DNA from: Priapulus caudatus
Lineage: Eukaryota > Priapulida > Priapulimorpha > Priapulimorphida > Priapulidae
Length of the DNA stretch: 44,346 nucleotides
Reading direction: 5' to 3'
Assembly: GCF_000485595.1 (NCBI RefSeq)
Contig: NW_014577116.1
Location: forward strand, 1-44,346
The notes beneath the pieces are model-generated. The model had not been told where the DNA came from. It worked only from the letters and a program-made list of their open reading frames with translations, and ran no database searches. Each line of letters opens with the position of its first letter. Within the stretch, counting starts at the first letter, position 1. Positions 42,215 through 44,346 of this stretch are shown piece by piece. Made by a program: the position numbers and the translations under genes.

Positions 42215-43796
42215 ATGTTTTCCCTACCTACCTACCCTATTTTTTTCGGCATGTATCGGTAACCACACATATATTTTGTTTTGGCCTAACTACCATTTGT
42301 TTGGTTTTCTGTATGCTGGCTATATGTCTACATACGTACATACATCCTGGCTCTCGACAAGTGATCTCCTGACATAGTTTTAGGTACGTTATCGTTGCCG
42401 TTATGTTGTCAAGCAACATTTAAACTATTTATACACGAGACACTCCTGACGAGATGTGCATGAGTTTACCTGTTGGAAAGCTGGAATCGGAACTGTATGT
42501 AACAGTTGCTGTTACCAGCTTGCCCAGAGTAGGTGATATAGATTGCCAATATAGTATTCACCAGTCAGTCGTCGTATGTTGAGCCCACCGACTGCATTTG
42601 TTTTGAGAATGAATGTGGATGTGCTGATTTCTCCCAACTTTTTTTGGGACGTGGTCTTTTATTAGACGACAAGAGTGTCGGGTGGCCGACGAGTGTTTGT
42701 GTTGCAACCATCTGTTGTATGATCGTCGAAGCATTGGTGTAGGCTTGTTAGTTTTGGAAAGGTTGTTTGTCTCGTGTTGTAAACACGTCACTGGTATATT
42801 TCACACAATGTTAATTAAAGGAAGTGACTAGGACTAAACTTCTGAGTCTTGTAGTTCTTCCCGTCACAAGTTGTAGTCACGAAAATCTCTCGAAGTACTA
42901 TTTCTATTAGCAAATTACCTCATTGGGTGCAATCGGGTGTGTCCATCGAGCTGCCACTGTTTTTTATTCTGTTGAAAGTTTCTAAATGAGATTTGTTGGT
43001 AAGGGTGTTTGTGTCCTTGAAGCTATACACAATCGTGTCTCTCTAATTCTGGAAGTGTGGTGCTAGGCAAGCTGAAAGTGTCAGTTTGAGGTTTGTTCTT
43101 TGCCCCTCACGGCTTTGTCTGATCATCTGCACACAGAAAGTGAAATTAGTCAGCACATAGATCTGTATCATACAATGCGAAGGGTACTTTGGAACGTGTG
43201 TAAAAGGTGAAAATCGGGTGCAACTCTTGCCTGAAATAGGAAGTACCATTTGTCTTGGAGAACAAGGTGGTGTATAGGGCATTGGAGGGAAAAAGTTTGC
43301 GTGGTGGTGTTTTTTAGGTATACGTTTATCTTGTCCAGAACCAAACCGCTACACGATTACAGCTACTTATGCCTTGTGTGATCGTCTGTACATTCCAACT
43401 GGCATATCAACATGTACATCTGTTGTGCTGGTAACTGCTAAACATTTATCCAATAATTTTGGAGTAGCTTATCTAAGACAAGGTGCTATTAGTTGTAATT
43501 GTGCTTGGTCATGTAGCGACTTCCGATGGAGACTTTTTATTGAAAAAAATGTCTTAGTTTCGTGTTATTGGGCTGGGCAAGGTGAATGTAGATAATGTAT
43601 ATTTAACATGTTGAGGGGTATCATTTTCTAAAATAAAAATGGTCGAAGTTACAAAAAATGTTGTATTATACTACACCGAATACATCCGAGAGAAATTACG
43701 ACTGTTGCATCTTTAAATGAAACATACAACCTTGGTTGTAAACCGTTTACACTTGCCACTGATTGTACTGAAGTAAACTTATTGTACATCGTCAAG
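42215..43796. other. SSR1 downstream region, no gene seen
   Basis: Frames are at most 79 codons without motifs. It could be an extended 3' UTR if the distal AAATAAAAA near 43630 is used. Confidence 0.45.
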
Positions 43797-44346
43797 ATGA
43801 GCTATTGCCATGGGTCGTCGTCCGTCCGTCCTTCCGTCAACATTTGGCTACGATCAACGATAACTCGAGAACCGTTTGCCCCACATGTTTGAAATTGGGT
43901 ATAGTTGTTACTGCTATGGGAGAGGTATGAACGTCCTATTTTGGAGCACGCGAGTCGACGTAGTTTCGAGCCACGTCAATTTTTTTGGCAAAAATGGAAA
44001 TTGCCATTAGTCAGTTCAGGTTCAATGGATTTTGCTCATTTTTGGTATGCGAATGAATAAGGGCTGGTCTCAAAACGTATTACAGGGTTTTGGTATTTAA
44101 AAAAAATTTATGCAAATTAGGTAGGTTTTGGCAATTATATAGCATATTATATAGACACGCAGTTAACAGTCTGTGGTGTCACACTCGTCTGGTTCGTTTT
44201 ACAAGATTTCATTGACAATATCTTTAATGCAAAATTGGTATTTCCTCTCCAACCTGCCGATAAAACGTCTATATTAGAGTAAATTTTTTCAAAACATGTC
44301 GGAACGCAGCATAACCTATTTATTTCGAACGCCATCGCTAAGAAAC
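43797..44346. repeat. Related CGTCCGTCC dispersed repeat, cut by the window end
   Basis: GATGAGCTATTGCCATGGGT is followed by CGTCGTCCGTCCGTCC and GTCAACATTTGG. The beginning resembles the 39674 repeat, and the rest is diverged or different. Confidence 0.5.

Overview
This is animal (metazoan) nuclear DNA. One complete spliced gene is recognisable, translocon-associated protein subunit alpha (SSR1/TRAP-alpha), in 8 exons on the + strand between 30984 and 41786. Introns have GT..AG ends, and there is no sign of operons or dense bacterial coding. Long simple repeats, many short DNA transposons and a non-LTR retrotransposon with RNase H suggest an invertebrate genome, probably marine. I cannot name the phylum from sequence alone.

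Layout. 1-2825: a minisatellite, about 1 kb of TG-rich repeat with recurring TCACAGTG, and about 1 kb of a GATAT pentanucleotide satellite. 3054-3550: a long inverted repeat. 4000-30980: mostly non-coding sequence with microsatellites, several miniature inverted-repeat transposons (MITEs), a tRNA-derived SINE-like unit (10479), an unidentified coding exon on the minus strand (16147-16543), two inverted copies of a MITE carrying telomere-like TTAGGG repeats (19940 and 21253), a CpG-rich block (24300-24760), and a 5'-truncated, decayed LINE on the minus strand (27625-29760). 30984-41786: SSR1, whose introns 1, 3 and 5 hold nested mobile elements. 41787-44346: the 3' UTR and flank, with a dispersed repeat running off the window end.

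The most unusual signal is a family of seven tiny elements (31-61 bp) between 8.0 and 26.0 kb. Each is almost entirely a hairpin. All share only the terminal CAGGAG/CAAGAG and its complement, and each is flanked by its own target-site duplication, usually 7 bp of the form AT-NNN-AT. The inner parts of the arms differ between copies, yet five of the seven remain perfectly or nearly self-complementary. This looks like a family of ultra-short foldback transposons that I cannot place in a known superfamily.

The SSR1 introns also preserve a readable insertion history. In intron 1 a foldback element was split by a 1.17 kb insertion (6 bp duplication TATATG) that itself carries a 646 bp hAT-like element. 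In intron 3 a TTAA-flanked element carries a 336 bp hAT-like element inside one of its arms. In both cases the opposite arm of the host element supplies the empty-site sequence.
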